Shown: positions 1 through 11,821 of the stretch, one piece after another | Layout of the letters: every line of letters begins with the position of its first letter | Position numbering within the stretch: the stretch's first letter is position 1 | Assembly (NCBI GenBank): GCA_917880885.1 | Contig: OU862921.1 | Coordinates: 186,001-250,000 of the forward strand | DNA: 64,000 nucleotides | Source: Limnephilus marmoratus | Lineage: Eukaryota > Arthropoda > Insecta > Trichoptera > Limnephilidae | Direction of reading: 5' to 3' | Position numbers and translations under genes: made by a program | Notes under the pieces: model-generated | The model's input: only the letters and a program-made list of their open reading frames with translations | The model's database searches: none | What the model was told of the DNA's origin: nothing

Positions 1-172
1 TCATGTTTATATTAATTCAATAAATCTTATTATAATATATTTAATTTCCTCTTTTTATTTCATAGACTTGACATTCATCATGTTTCTACCTTCAGACTGT
101 TGCTAGCCCTACATTTTAATAACACCGAATAAATATAAATAAAATAGGATACTTATTTTTATAATCATTACA
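1..172 (+). repeat. 5' LTR, 3' portion only
   Basis: Ends in ATTACA immediately before the PBS. Every base from 1 to 172 matches 7160-7331 by eye. The missing start of this LTR should lie about 440 bp upstream of the window, judging from the complete 3' LTR. Confidence 0.88.
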
Positions 173-173
173 G

Positions 174-190
174 TGGCGACCCAAACGTGG
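174..190 (+). other. Primer-binding site (PBS)
   Basis: Reads TGGCGACCCAAACGTGG, one base after the LTR end. TGG is the complement of the tRNA CCA tail, and TGGCGACC-type sites are used by many insect Gypsy-class elements, commonly assigned to tRNA-Arg. The tRNA identity is inference. Confidence 0.7.
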
Positions 191-3100
191 TAGTTCCAGT
201 CAAACTATGTTTTGCAAGTTTTATGTGGATATAATTTAAATTCTCCGCGATATGTCATTTTAGGTTAGATTGAGGTTGCAATTCGTTGGTGTGTTGCTTT
301 TACCGTCGTGGGCATTGATATATATACATAGATGACTAATGACCGCGCCAAAGCATTGCCACTGTACATATGTCCAAAAGCATATGCCCACCTAACGTCA
401 GTTCAGTGCTTACTGAGACGCCGACCGAGTTCAACCGGAACAAAACTATCTCCAAAATGAAAGAAGAAATGCGATTCAAGATCAGGAAAACATAATAAAG
501 CAAGGGGAATTACTTTCCAAACGTAATTTTATTGTTTACATATTCATATTTAATTAAAAAACGCAGAAATTTAAATAAAATGTCAAAGTACTCTAAAATA
601 GGTTCAGTGTTGCCACTAAAAAGTCATTTTGATTTTCCCACAATAATGGGAGAATACATAATTTATGGAATAAGTTACTATGGAGGTAACCATATTAAAA
701 TATTTTGGAAATAATAATAAAAATTGTTTTAATCTTCGTACAAAATAGTTTATTAAAACTTATTTTAGTTTATTAAATAATAATCTAGTACCTAATTATA
801 TTTTATTTATTTTTTTCTTTACATGGTACCTAGGTCTAATGTATACAATTCAGTTTGTAAACTCACTAGGTCAAGCCTGCGTTGAGGTTAACAACTCTAC
901 AATTTAATAAAATAACACAAAAATAATATTGTTATTGAAGAACAATATTGTGGCATGTGATTAATTATGCCGTCGTATTATTGAAAAAAAAAAATTCGGT
1001 TGTTTTTTGAAATTCTGATATTTTTTTATCGATGTTTTCCAAAATTTGGGTTCTTATTTTTTCTAATTTTAAATCCATGTAAGAAGTAAATTTTGAAAAA
1101 ACATCCTCTTCTGTGTTAATTAAAACATGTCTTCAGGTAGTGTATTCATTTTATTTTTGAACCTTGTGGTTGTTTGCAGATTTTCTTGCAGTTGGGAGTC
1201 GGTTTTTTGCTCGAACTCATGGTCGCCCTCGCAGTAGATTGTTTTTCGGCAGAACTAGTATAATGCGCAAGCGCGGCTAGAGACAGTGACGCAGCAGCTG
1301 TATGGTCAGTGTAAGAAAGGTGGCGATGATGTTAGCCAATCACAAGGGCTCCAACTACCTTCAATTATAATTCAATTTCACTTGTCACTATTTTGCGATA
1401 TTAATTTTTGGAAATTTACTTGAATTATCCAAAATATACAAAAAAATATATCACCATTAGTGTAGTGGTAGTGAATACTAGAGTGAAATCGCAAGTGTTT
1501 CGGATTTTGTTTTGTTTACTTAATATACACAATTATGCGAAGTTTCTGACGAATCACTTTCACTGTTATTATTCTCGTATTTTTGATTTGGTAGGTAGAT
1601 AGGTAGTGATTTATATTGATAATAATTTTGCAGAGTACCATAAAGATGCAGCACGCCATGAGAAGTGGGTGGAAATAATTCGATTGCTGAGAAAAGAACT
1701 TTGAAAACACTTTTGAAACACTTTCCGTTTGAGAATTATATAATGTTGGTTCAATAAAAATATTGTAACAAAAAATGTCTTAAATATTTCATTAGTTATG
1801 CTTTCTTTAAGACGTATAATAAAACAAGTATTAAAAATAATTTTAATAATTTTATGTTATTACAAACTAACGTTAAAAAAAACTCTATTTTATTATGTAT
1901 GTTGGGTAAAATTTCAAAAGGTATGCAACACTAAACCGCAATCGCAGGTTTGTGATTCTATCTTTGTCTAATCCTCGCGGGGCGGTCAGGCGGTATTGTT
2001 CTCGTGACTTGTGTAAGTGAGACAAATATATGTTTACTTTGAAATGTTTAGTGGTTTCAAAGCTACGTCTCGTGGTTGTAGAGTGGTTACGCTTTTTTTG
2101 ACGCGCGGTAATGAAGTTTGCTTCTCTATTTATATACCTCAATGGTCGTGGGTATGTATTCATTTTACTTTTGTTAATTGCATATTTTATATTTACTTGG
2201 GCTTGTTCATCCACAACTCATTTTATTTTGTGTTATCCGTATTAATCATATTTATTTCTCCTACTAATTATTTAGGTAGGTACACATTTTTTATAGCAGA
2301 TGGGATGGATTTAATTTCTGCAGATGGAATTAACAATATTTCGGCAGTTTTAATAATATTACATTGCACAAAACTAGTGCTGGTCATCCGTTAATAATTG
2401 AAACTTGTAAGTATATTTCATTACAAGCTAATTTATTTACACTGTGTTATGAGTGGCTGTTTAATCTCACTGCATTTATTTTGTGATATTTTTCGTGCTT
2501 ATATTTGTGCAATAATGTGTAAATTTCATTAATTACCTACCGGATGCAATAATTATTATTGACATCATATCACACATGAATTTCTTCACATGTTATAAAC
2601 TTATTACAAATATTTCTCCTACCTGCAATTCATATGTTCTGTGACATTGTGATCTTTTACAATCTTCTTTGGGAATGTTGATTTCATTTTTGTTCCCTTT
2701 ATACAATTTTCATTTTTTCATAATAATAAATGTAACCAAACGTGCATTTCAGACGCAGACCAAGTTTTGCTGGGCATCCGGGTGGAGATGAGACGTCATC
2801 ACAAACCTTCGTCTGCAGAATTCGGGCTGTCCTGTTATGCATAGCGACTAAAGCTAGTTTCACGTAAATTAAATTTTATAATTTATTATCCGGGTTATAT
2901 TGATTTGATCGATGATTTTTTTTATTCTTTCCTCATGTAGGGCTTTCAAAAGAAATTAAATTTCCTTGCAATATATCACTATATTCTTGCGGATGAATAT
3001 TTTATACAAATTTATTTTGGGGTTTTGATAAATTTCATTGAATTCCGATTTGAGTACAGAACAGGGAAATGTATTCAAATCATTATTTAATAGATTTTTA

Positions 3101-5418
3101 TCGAGTTTTAATTTCTCTTTAGTCGGCGGGAGTAGTTTTCTTTTAAAATAAAATAAATTCCTAATAGTTTCGGGTTTGATGAATAACTGTTATTTTGAAA
3201 TCGTCATTTTGTAGGTGGGATGCAAAATGTTGCTTATCACTATATTATTTGTTCATCGGCTATTATCTAATTAATCTTTTGGGTTTTGATTCCAATAATG
3301 GATAATTCTATAAATTAGAATAGAAGATTGTATGTTATTTTGCGATCAGTTAGCTGTTTCCTTAAATTGTTTGACAGATCTTCCTTTTATAGGGTTATTA
3401 GAGATTATGCGGAGTAACTTACGGAATGACTAACATGATTGTTTGAAATTACAACTATTTAAATTGTTATAAAATGTAGAGTTTTATCACATGGTTACAT
3501 ACGTAAAAATTACACAGGTAGTAGGATTCTTTATAGTTCTGGGCGGAATTATTAATTCTTTTCAGTTTAGATAATTATTCAATTTATTGGTATCATTATA
3601 TAATCAATTTATTTTCACTACCGCCATCTACATAATTAATTTAAAATTTTCATTGTTCGACTTGGGTTCTACAAGTTATTTACGTTCTATTAACTGTTCC
3701 TTGAAATACTTGCTTATCTTCCTTTCAAGGGTTTTCAGAGGTTTGCAAGCTAATTTTTTTGGGCGATTAATGGATTGTTGATAAAATAAAGGTTTATTGG
3801 AAGAACATCTTTAAACTTCAATTAATAGAGTTTTTTTTCATATATCTTTAATTAACTTAACAGCACACAATATTTTGGGGTCATTTAGTAGATCTCATAA
3901 GTATAAAAAAAATACAAGTTGATACATTTTATGAATTACTCATCTCTCAATAACGCCATCTACATATTATTGTTTGACATAACACATACAACGACTGCTA
4001 TTGGGGTTTGCGTCTTCACTTTCAGAGCGGAAACCTTAAATAGTCATATTATAAGGTCCTTGTGTTGCTAATAATTGTAGCATATTACGAATTTTGGGGA
4101 AAATTCTTCTGGTTTTGGTTGCGCCAACAAAAGCAGATGAATTTTGTTTTGTGTTGTTTTGTCTTCCATTGTTTGTCTGGTCTACGGCTTGTTGGTCCTT
4201 GGGTGAAGAAACAAGCAAGTTTTGTTTAAACAAAACATTTGGAGCTTCGCTTCAATTCAGTGGATATATCTCACTGTATCTATTCTGCTAGCGTTTAAAA
4301 CGGCAGTTATACGCATAACATGTTCTCCCGTTGAGATCCTCTGAGTATGTCAATCTTCCTTGTCTTGCGTTCTATAAATAGGATATAAAATATTTTCCTA
4401 TCACTGTAGAGCAAACACGGGTTTTTTAATCAAACGTAGAAGGTGACTTCGGTTTACCTGATTACTTTCTTTCGCAAGTTACGGAGGAATCTTTGGCGTA
4501 AGCTTTGAACTTACGATGAGAATATGTCTGTCTCATTAGATTTCAGAAAATGAAGTTAATTAATATTCATATAATGATTAATTTGTTGAGTTGTATGAAG
4601 CTCATGGCATTCATCTCTTTCAGAGGATTTCAGCCATGTGTGTTTATAATTCAGGCAGAAAGTTTTGGTCTAAGTACTTTTAGAAATAGATAATAATTAT
4701 AACCGTCCTTTATGTGCTATTACCATATTCATATTGCATATAAATAGGTTAAATCTATTAAGATAACTAATAAGTTTGTATGTGTTGTAGTTTTGTGTTA
4801 TATATTGTGTCGTCTCATAGTTCCTCCTAAGGATTTCTGTCGTGGAAATTTTAGGATGAATTAATATATTCCAGTATAATGAAATTGAGTTAATTCAATC
4901 GGGAAGTTGAAACCTTCATTATACCGATGATGCCTTTGAAATACAATTAATATATTTGGTTAAACAAGGCTTTATGATATAACAACTGTTCAGGTTGTCC
5001 GAATTTTTATTAGAATAAATTTGATTTAAAGTATACATATTTATAATTTTAAAAAAGGATATAAGAATATAATTTAAAAAAGAATAAAAATTATCTTAAT
5101 TGAATTATGAGAATAGAGCAATGACATCTGTTGCTTAATAGTTGTAACATTATTATTAATATTAACAATTTATCACGAATATAATGGGGCCTACACTAGA
5201 GCCATCTATCAACATTTGATTACTTTTATCATTAATTATTATTTTACCATTTAATTATTGTTTATTGACTATCTCGAAATTATTATTTGCTACACGGGGT
5301 TTTGAAAAATACTTTCAAACAAAGTAAGTATTTCATTTTTCAGATTTTATACTCAGCTCAGAATAATACATGCTGTTTTATTTTATTTGGGAATTTAAGA
5401 AAAGAAATAAATTAAAAA

Positions 5419-5705
5419 TATCTCAGTAAAAATTTATTTTCATATGTTTTTGATTTTTTTTTGTATTTTGATATCTACCGGGTATTAGATTAATTGAATA
5501 ATAAATTTTTTATCATATTTAATCTCAATTTAAAACTCTTTTATTTATAAAATATAAAACCATACAAATATCTCAGTAAAGTTTTATTTCATAGTATTTG
5601 AATTTTTTTTTTGTATTTTGACATTTAATTGAATAATATTTTTTATCACACTTTATCTCAATTTGAAATGCTTTATTGATAAAATATTATTTACATCGCT
5701 GGGTA
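5419..5705 (+). repeat. Two-copy tandem duplication, ~150 bp, inside the LTR element
   Basis: Both copies begin ATATCTCAGTAAA (5419 and 5569) and continue through a T-rich run, TTGTATTTTGA, and a region ending in TTTATCTCAATTT-type sequence. The copies are clearly diverged, so the duplication predates the present insertion. No coding content. Confidence 0.65.
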
Positions 5706-6214
5706 TTATTTCATACTTCGGTAAATCCCGTTGATTCTAATTTGCAAATGCACATCAATTCATTGGTTCTTTTGTATAAGACATGAAGTTTTACAATTAT
5801 TAAATTTTATATTTAGGTTTTTTTAATATGTTATGTGGAAAATTTCAACTTCAGCTTTGAGCATACTTTTACATAATCATTTTTAGGTATTTCATTTTGA
5901 ATTTTCTTTCCTTTTAAATCTTACGTTGTTGCTGGTAACCTTATTTAGGCAGTATAATATAGGGAACTTCAAGTTAATCTCAAGAAATTTCAAATATCAA
6001 GACTAAGAAGGAAGCATCCTTCATGTTCATTGTCGCTGGTTTCAAAATGTGGGTCAAGGCATTCATCTGACTTCAAGCCACATCGCATCATTATCCCGCT
6101 TGAAGACATCGTCATAAGAAGATTCTTTCAAGTCCATCAACGCTGTAATTCAAGATATTGTCTACCAGGGTCCTAATCTACTTGCAAAACTCAAGATTCT
6201 ACAGTTTTGTCTTC

Positions 6215-6656
6215 TTCAACGCTATCGGGCTATAACCACAATTAAGTGCAGCGAAGTATGCAGAAGCCAAATTGTGAGGCCGTTCGCAGAAGACATTCCG
6301 GTATCTGTTCTCCAGCAGTGTCATCTTGGAGGAACAGCGCTTACCATTTGGTCACTGGTCCTGGTTCTCTTCCTTGCCACCTGCAGTCTTTGGGTCATTT
6401 CATCACCATGGTTGGAGGTCTCTCTTCTGTTTTCTTTCAACGCTATCGGGCTATAACCACAATTAAGTGCAGCGAAGTATGCAGAAGTCAAATTGTGAGG
6501 CCGTTCGCCGAAGACTTTCCTGATTCGGTTCTCCAGCAACGTCATCTTGGAGGAGCATCAATTACCAGTGGACATCCTGGTCCTGATTTCGTCCTTGCCG
6601 ACGGCAGTTCAGTGGTCAGTTCATCACTGTGGTCTGCGAGTTCGCTTCCTCTTCCT
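6215..6656 (+). repeat. Two-copy tandem duplication, ~221 bp, near the 3' end of the LTR interior
   Basis: Copies start at 6215 and 6436 with TTCAACGCTATCGGGC and share the following ~80 bases closely, then a looser match (CTCCAGCA, GTCATCTTGGAGGA). The local base composition is richer in GC than the rest of the interior. A 169-codon frame (6246-6755) spans it, but its two halves read the duplicated DNA in different frames, so it is probably not a protein. Confidence 0.7.
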
Positions 6657-6700
6657 CGAGCGCCAGGGGGCTTTATGGAAATTTCCCCAGGGAAAATTTC

Positions 6701-6718
6701 GGATTCGTGGGGGGATAT
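6701..6718 (+). other. Polypurine tract before the 3' LTR
   Basis: GGGGGGA (6709-6715) followed by TAT and then the LTR start TGTAGCAGG. This position and composition are those of the plus-strand primer of LTR retrotransposons. Confidence 0.6.
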
Positions 6719-7331
6719 TGTAGCAGGTAGCTACCGGATGCGCCCTAAGGAATAACAACAACGCATTTTTGTTTCCGAAGTTGGCACATCTGAGTTAGAG
6801 AGTTCGCTAGTTCACATTTTATCCGCTAGTTTCAGTTTGGATCGAGCAAGCCCAAGGGGAGGGTGCATACCTGCGATGGACGAATTCAACACATCATGGC
6901 GCAACGAATTTTGTAACGTTAATCTTCATCTCGATATTTTATTTAGTTTAGCTATATATTCAAGGTTACCATTTTGGTTATTCCATTTTATACTTGAGTG
7001 TTGTTGTTTAAATACTCTGACGTCCAACTTTGCTTATTTTCCACATAGCTTAAATTCTTATCACACGTAGTTTGATTGTTGTAAAACTCTTCGAGTTTTA
7101 CAAACACCCCTTGAGATCAAATAATCTTTATAGAGTCTTTAATAAATGCTTCGTAAATGTCATGTTTATATTAATTCAATAAATCTTATTATAATATATT
7201 TAATTTCCTCTTTTTATTTCATAGACTTGACATTCATCATGTTTCTACCTTCAGACTGTTGCTAGCCCTACATTTTAATAACACCGAATAAATATAAATA
7301 AAATAGGATACTTATTTTTATAATCATTACA
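6719..7331 (+). repeat. 3' LTR, 613 bp
   Basis: Runs from TGTAGCAGG to ATTACA, the usual TG...CA ends. An AATAAA-like signal sits near 7140 (TAATAAATG). Its last 172 bases equal the start of the window. The start is set by the purine tract just upstream; the missing 5' LTR start prevents a direct two-LTR check of that boundary. Confidence 0.8.
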
Positions 7332-7437
7332 AAATTAGTTTTTTTTTTTAAAACAAGCAAATTAAACGAAATATTTTGTATGTAAAGCCATTAAAAATAT
7401 TGTTTAAAAAAAAGCTAACTTGAGTCAAACAAAAACA

Positions 7438-7663
7438 CGGACTTGAGTCCTTCTTCAATCTCATATTTCAAATTTTAGAATTAACAGAATATTATCTTGA
7501 ACTATTTTTTTTCCATATTATCGGAAGCTATCTTTTTAAACTGGAAACAAGTTAAATTTTTAAACTGGAACAAACAAATTAACAAAAAAAATTGGGGATA
7601 ACTGTCAAAAGTTATTATATAAAAAGTTGTTAAAATAAAATAAAATATGGGAAATTGCTGAAA
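7438..7663 (+). repeat. Body fragment of SINE family 2
   Basis: Contains the family's recognisable blocks: AATCTCATATTTCAAATT, ACAGAATATTATCTTGAA, TTATCGGAAGCTATC and CAAAAGTTATTAT. The same blocks follow tRNA-like heads at 9660-9850, 11380-11580 and 14740-14945. No tRNA head is visible here. Confidence 0.6.
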
Positions 7664-7995
7664 CACCTGCATGGTGGGCCGGATCGAGAGAGACTGGTTG
7701 GGAAGGTCTTTTGACTTCCCCAGCCAGAATCCCTCGACCCGTGGGAGGGATGGATTCATACTTCCGTCACTCCTTGACACACTGACCCCCAGTTTCCTAC
7801 CAGCCCCTCACACCTATTTCCGTTCCAGAACTCTCTCTCTTCATTCTTTCCTTTAAAAAAAACGCACACAGCATCCCCTAAGATGACGTAGGCCCCGAGG
7901 GAAATTATTTTCCTCAGGGCTTCCCTTGTGGACCTTATGTGAAAAAAAGAAGCGCAACCGAAATTTTCTAGCGCAGACCCGTGAAAAATCACGGT
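7664..7995 (-). repeat. Dispersed repeat E, minus orientation
   Basis: On the minus strand this reads like the middle of each unit of the 49-64 kb array: GAGGATGCTGTG, a GGTCAGTGTG block, CCAGGAGTGACGG, GGATTCTGGCTGG and CGATCCGGCCCACCA. Its presence here shows that repeat E is an independent dispersed family. No convincing reading frame; function unknown. Confidence 0.65.
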
Positions 7996-8345
7996 TTACT
8001 ACCATTCCAATTTCAAACATTTTTTCATAGGTAGGTAGGTAATTATGAAAAAATATTTATTAAACACACGTTTGAAGTTTTCTACAATCAGTTCCGATTT
8101 TGAAAATTAAATTTAAATTCATAGCAAACGTTCCAAACTTCATTAAACCGCAGTAAAGGATACAATCGAAATTAGTACTTTTTAATACCTAGCGCAGACT
8201 TGTGAAAAATTACGGGCTACCATAATTCTAATTTTATATATTATATCATTGGTTGGAACCTACTTAATTATTTCACAATCAGTTCAATTAAATTCAAAGC
8301 AAGCGTTCTGGAGTTCATTAAACCGCAGTGACAGACAAAGACACA
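7960..8345 (+). repeat. ~200-bp satellite (R200), two copies
   Basis: Each copy carries a variant of GCAGACCCGTGAAAAATCAC, then AATTCCAATTTTA, a TAGGTAGGT run, CACAATCAGTTCC and an 'ACAGACAGAGACACATTCGAA'-like end. Hairpin anchors are at about 7978 and 8193. The same unit recurs at 10.0-10.5 kb and 20.9-22.7 kb. Confidence 0.7.
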
Positions 8346-8359
8346 TTCGAAAGCAATAT

Positions 8360-9065
8360 TATAATCCCTGAAGGAACTTGGTGTCGTCTTTAATCCCGAA
8401 CTGACATTCTCTTGCCATATATCGCAGCTCACTCAGTCTTGCTACAAACTTCTTGGGTTCATCATCAGGACTTGTAAGCAGTTTATTAACCAAGAAGTTA
8501 TGCTAGCATTATTTGATGCATACTGAGAAGCAAGCTGGAGTACGCGAGCAATGTTTGGACCCCGGACCACCAGAAGTACATTGACATGTTAGAGCAAATC
8601 CAGAAGAAATTCCTCAGATATGTTTATATGCCGAAGCATGGAACCTATCCAGAGTTCATGCACCACATTGACTTATATGAGAAAACTGATTCTGTGAGTC
8701 TAGAAACTAGGCGGAAAGCCAATCTTGCTAAACTGTCTTTCAAAATTTGGAACAATTTCATCGACAGCCCATTTCTCATGGGATGCTATGATCTATATGT
8801 ACCAGACCACTACAGCTATAGCTGAGATACCATGATCTGTTCAGAGTACCAATCGGCTGAACTGACGTCCTGCAAAACATAGCACGACGAGGGGAGTGGT
8901 GCTATCAAATGAAATAGTAAACCATTTGGATGTAAGTGACTGTTGATATGTCTTAAAACTATTCTAAACGTGCCTAAATACTGATATAGTAACTAAATTG
9001 TACTGTCATTGGAATAATTTTGTGGTACAAGAATAATTTGGAAAATAAATAGTAATAATAAAATG
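8360..9065 (+). pseudogene. LINE ORF2 C-terminal fragment plus 3' UTR (LINE H)
   Basis: The translated frame reads ELGVVFNPELTFSCHI, then RSKLEYASNVWTPDHQKY, LEQIQKKFLRYVYMPKHG and RRKANLAKLSFKIWN. These are the region after the RT catalytic box in CR1/Jockey-group LINEs. In-frame stops (for example before RSKLEY) and the lack of palm motifs show a 5'-truncated, dead copy. It ends in an A-rich tail near 9050-9065 (AATAAATAGTAATAATAAAA). The frame is closest in style to LINEs C and F further right. Confidence 0.8.
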
Positions 9066-9075
9066 TTTATAAATG

Positions 9076-9155
9076 TAGCGTGTTGGTTATAACCAACACG
9101 CATTTATTTTAAAATAGTATGATAATACTATTTTAAAATAAACACGGTGTTCGGA
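9076..9155. repeat. Two adjacent short inverted repeats
   Basis: GCGTGTTGGTTATAACCAACACGC is a self-complementary stretch of 24 bases at about 9078-9101. It is followed by TTTATTTTAAAATAGTAT, a 4-base loop and its reverse complement. A related but degraded version precedes the Helitron at 13150-13240. Role unknown. Confidence 0.6.
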
Positions 9156-9239
9156 AACTCATGGTACAAGAAACTGCGTATCTACATATTATCTACATCA
9201 GTTTTCTTTGTCGGCCTACTAATTTTGCAATCCGTAAAA

Positions 9240-9860
9240 TAATCGACTATTTTGGAGTCGTTCTTTAGTGTAAAAAATAACAACAAGTAAAACAGAGTAG
9301 TAAATGACTGAAGTCCAATTGGCGACTTTACAGGAGAAATAAAATTCTGTTTCTATATAGTTTTTACATTATATAAAGGAGAGTGTCTGTGGCAGGCGGG
9401 CGGTGTGACTTTATTTTATATAGAAATCTATCGTTTTATTCCGAGATTAATGAAATTTTGCACGCCGTGGTTCAAAATAAGAGGATAATTACTTCATTGA
9501 AGAAGAATAGAATACCTGCTAAAAAATTAACCGAAACATCAAAAAGAACAAGACACAGAAAACTATAAAGATAATGATCGCAACTGGGACTCGAACCCAG
9601 AATCTCTCATCTATCCGAAACAGCTGCTTTAACCAATTCGGCTACTGAGTCCTCTAATTTTTTTCAATCTTATAGTTAAAATTTCAGAATGAACAGAATA
9701 TTATCTTAAATAATTTTTTTCACCTTATCGGAAGCTATTAAACTGGAAACAATTATAAAAAGGTATGAATTAACAAACAAAACAAAAAAATAGGGAATAA
9801 ACTTTAAAAGTTATGATAAAAAGTTGTTGAAATAAAAAATATGGAAAATTGCCGAAACAC
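9240..9860 (-). repeat. SINE family 2 composite copy with tRNA-like head
   Basis: Consists of a leader (GGCGACTTTACAGGAGAAA, ATTATATAAAGGAGAGTGTC, TTGCACGCCGTGGTTCAAAA), the tRNA-like head at 9577-9655 read on the minus strand, and the A/T-rich body. The same order recurs at 10480-11580 and 14400-14945. Transcription polarity is inferred from the tRNA head; the body's role is unknown. Confidence 0.65.
9577..9655 (-). other. tRNA-like SINE head (pol III promoter relic)
   Basis: On the minus strand it has an A-box-like TAGCCGAATTGG and a canonical B box GGTTCGAGTCC, about 40 bases apart. Repetition of the same segment at 11295-11373 with a fixed downstream body marks it as a SINE head, not a cellular tRNA gene. 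Confidence 0.7.
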
Positions 9861-9990
9861 CTGCCGCGTGGTGGGCCGGATCGAAAGAGACTAATTGAGG
9901 AGGTCTTTTGACTTCTCCAGCCATAATACCTCGACCCATCGCCTTGCACTGCAGTATGAACCTTGAACCACAGTTACAGACAGATACATT
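9850..9990 (-). repeat. Dispersed repeat E fragment
   Basis: Matches part of 7664-7995: GTGGGCCGGATCGAAAGAGA, GGTCTTTTGACTTC and CCTCGACCC are shared in the same order. Truncated on both sides. Confidence 0.6.
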
Positions 9991-9999
9991 CAAAAGCAG

Positions 10000-10475
10000 T
10001 ATTTTTTATACCTAAATCAGACCCGTGAAAAATCACGGGATATTATAATTCCAATTCTAAATTTTATATTACAGGTAGTTCCTACTTAATCATATAATTG
10101 TATTTTTCCGATATTCGGTTTCAATTTTAGATAGAGGTACAATCGAATGTAGTAGTTTTTTTAATACCTGGCGCACACCCGTGAAAAATCGCGGGCAACT
10201 CTAATTCCAATTTTATATATTATATTGTAGGTTGGGACCTACCTAATTGCATGCTTGAATTTTTCCACAATCAGTTCCAATTTTGAAAATGAAACTTAAA
10301 TTAGAAGAAAACGTTCAAGAGTTCATTGAACCGAAGTTACAGATAGAGACAGAGTTATATTTAATATCTAACACAGACCCGTGAAAAATCACGGGGAATT
10401 ATAATTCCAATTTTAAATATTATATTATAGGTCGGTACCTACTTAATCCCATGTTTGTATTTTTAGTTTACTAGG
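10000..10475 (+). repeat. R200 satellite, three partial copies
   Basis: Hairpin anchors (CCCGTGAAAAATCACGGG or one-base variants) are at about 10023, 10172 and 10381. Spacings of ~149 and ~209 show internal deletions. Followed directly by a SINE family 2 leader. Confidence 0.7.
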
Positions 10476-10944
10476 AGAGAAAAAATACTGTTTCTATAAA
10501 GTTATTCATTATATAAAGGAGAGTGTCTGTGGCGGGCAGCCTGGCCTTATTCTTTGTAACAAAGATATTGAAATATAAGTAGATGTGTTATCTGCAGTTT
10601 TTACTAGGTAGGACTGCGCTTCCGGGTGTCACCGATATAGTTTACTAATTAAAAAATAAACCAAATTAACGAATAAAGCAAACGAACGTTAAACTAAATG
10701 AACGAATTCTTTCCGTATTGAAACTATATTGTTAACCAATACTAAATCACACCTTCAAAAAATTAACGAAATGAACAAATTCTTTTCGTATGCAAATTAC
10801 TCTAATTAGGTCGTAGTCCGCCGACAGTTGCGCGGATACCATAGCATATCTCTTTTGTATCTATTTGAATATCTTTGATTTGTACCAATCTAGCGTTTTT
10901 TCTGATAGTAATTAAATTTTGCACACCGTGGTTCAAAATAAGAG

Positions 10945-11206
10945 AATAATTGTAATAATTTAAAAGAAATGCGAATTTCCAAATAGAGTCAGATATTTGC
11001 TGAAAACATGGCTACTAGGTAGAAATAATTTGTATTAGGCGATTTAGTTTTACTATTAATGTGTAAGTTTATTGTTATTGTATAAATTAAGGTCTAAGTT
11101 GTAATCTGTAAAAAGTTGTGATAAAAATCCTGTTGACAAACTACTTAACTGTAGTTTAACGGGATATATATGAAATAAAAAAATAATAAAAATAAAAAAA
11201 AAATTA
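10945..11206 (+). pseudogene. 5'-truncated LINE 3' end (LINE J) inserted in a SINE
   Basis: Starts with a short frame ending RYLLKTWLLGRNNLY-stop, typical of the last residues of a LINE ORF2. An AT-rich UTR and an A-rich tail (11177-11206) follow. Both sides match a continuous SINE family 2 leader elsewhere (9470-9500), which shows an insertion; AATT is shared at the two junctions. Confidence 0.6.
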
Positions 11207-11294
11207 CTCTATTGAAGAAGATACTAAAGAAGATACTAAAAATCTAAACGAAAAATAAAAAAAGAACAAGACATAAAAAAATTAAAAGATAATG

Positions 11295-11373
11295 GTCACA
11301 ACTGGGACTCGAACCCAGGATCTCTTGTCTAAATGAGACGAACGCTTTAACCAATACGACTACGGAGACCTCT
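11295..11373 (-). other. tRNA-like SINE head
   Basis: On the minus strand: GGTCTCCGTAGTCGTATTGG at the start, A-box-like TAGTCGTATTGG, and B box GGTTCGAGTCC. Same family as 9577-9655. Confidence 0.7.
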
Positions 11374-11608
11374 CATTTTAAAGTCATTTTTTTCAATCCC
11401 ATATTATGTATTTCAAATTTCAATTAAAACAATTTCATCTTTAACTATTTTTTTTCCATATAATTAGATCTTTCTAAATTGGAAATAACCAAAAAATAAA
11501 AATTGGGAATAACCTTCAAAAGTTATTATAAAATTTAAGGTGTTTAAAAAAAAACTAAAATTATTTTTATTTTTATTTTAACTTTATGAGTAAAACCTCA
11601 AATTGTAA

Positions 11609-11821
11609 TATTTAATTAAACGAAGACAATATTAGCGAAAGTCAGTCGAAAATCTGAGAACAGAAAAATCAGAAAAAGATATTGACACCGCTGGGACTTG
11701 AACCCAGGACCTCTTGCTGGTCCTGGGTTCAAGTCCCAGCGGTGTCAATATCTTTTTCTGATTTTTCTGTTCTCAGATTTTCGACTGACTTTCGCTAATA
11801 TTGTCTTCGTTTAATTAAATA
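11609..11821. repeat. Near-perfect palindrome (102-nt arms, 9-nt loop) made of SINE tRNA-head sequence
   Basis: The left arm (11609-11710) and right arm (11720-11821) are reverse complements base for base as far as I can read, around the loop CTCTTGCTG. The arms include the B-box segment CTGGGACTTGAACCCAG and extend into unrelated AT-rich sequence. Such a structure would extrude as a hairpin. It may be a fold-back retroposition product, an inverted duplication, or an assembly error. Confidence 0.9.

Larger units (their letters stand above)
1..7331 (+). mobile_element. Large non-autonomous LTR retrotransposon (LARD-like), 5' LTR cut by window edge
   Basis: The first 172 bases recur exactly at 7160-7331. 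After the first copy comes a primer-binding-site-like sequence; before the second LTR comes a G-rich purine tract and a TG. The interior (173-6718, about 6.5 kb) has no frame longer than about 170 codons, and none shows gag, protease, RT, RNase H or integrase motifs. A long non-coding interior between LTRs is the definition of a LARD, which would be mobilised by a partner's enzymes. The identical 172 bases imply a young insertion. The 5' flank is outside the window, so the target duplication cannot be checked; the 3' flank begins AAATT. The alternative, an autonomous element eroded beyond recognition, fits poorly with unmutated LTR ends. Confidence 0.8.
10480..11580 (-). repeat. SINE family 2 copy, interrupted by a LINE tail
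   Basis: Leader motifs at 10485-10545 (CTATAAAGTTATTCATTATA, GAGAGTGTCTGTGGCGGGC) and 10915-10945 (CACACCGTGGTTCAAAATAA), head at 11295-11373 and body at 11380-11580. About 260 bases (10945-11206) split the leader. The stretch 10560-10900 has no match I can name. Confidence 0.6.

Noticed and set aside
2017..2394. 125-codon frame in the LTR interior
   Set aside because: Phe/Ile-rich with no motif; consistent with chance in AT-rich DNA.
6246..6755. 169-codon open frame in the LTR element
   Set aside because: It covers a tandem duplication whose two copies are read in different frames; no domain signal.
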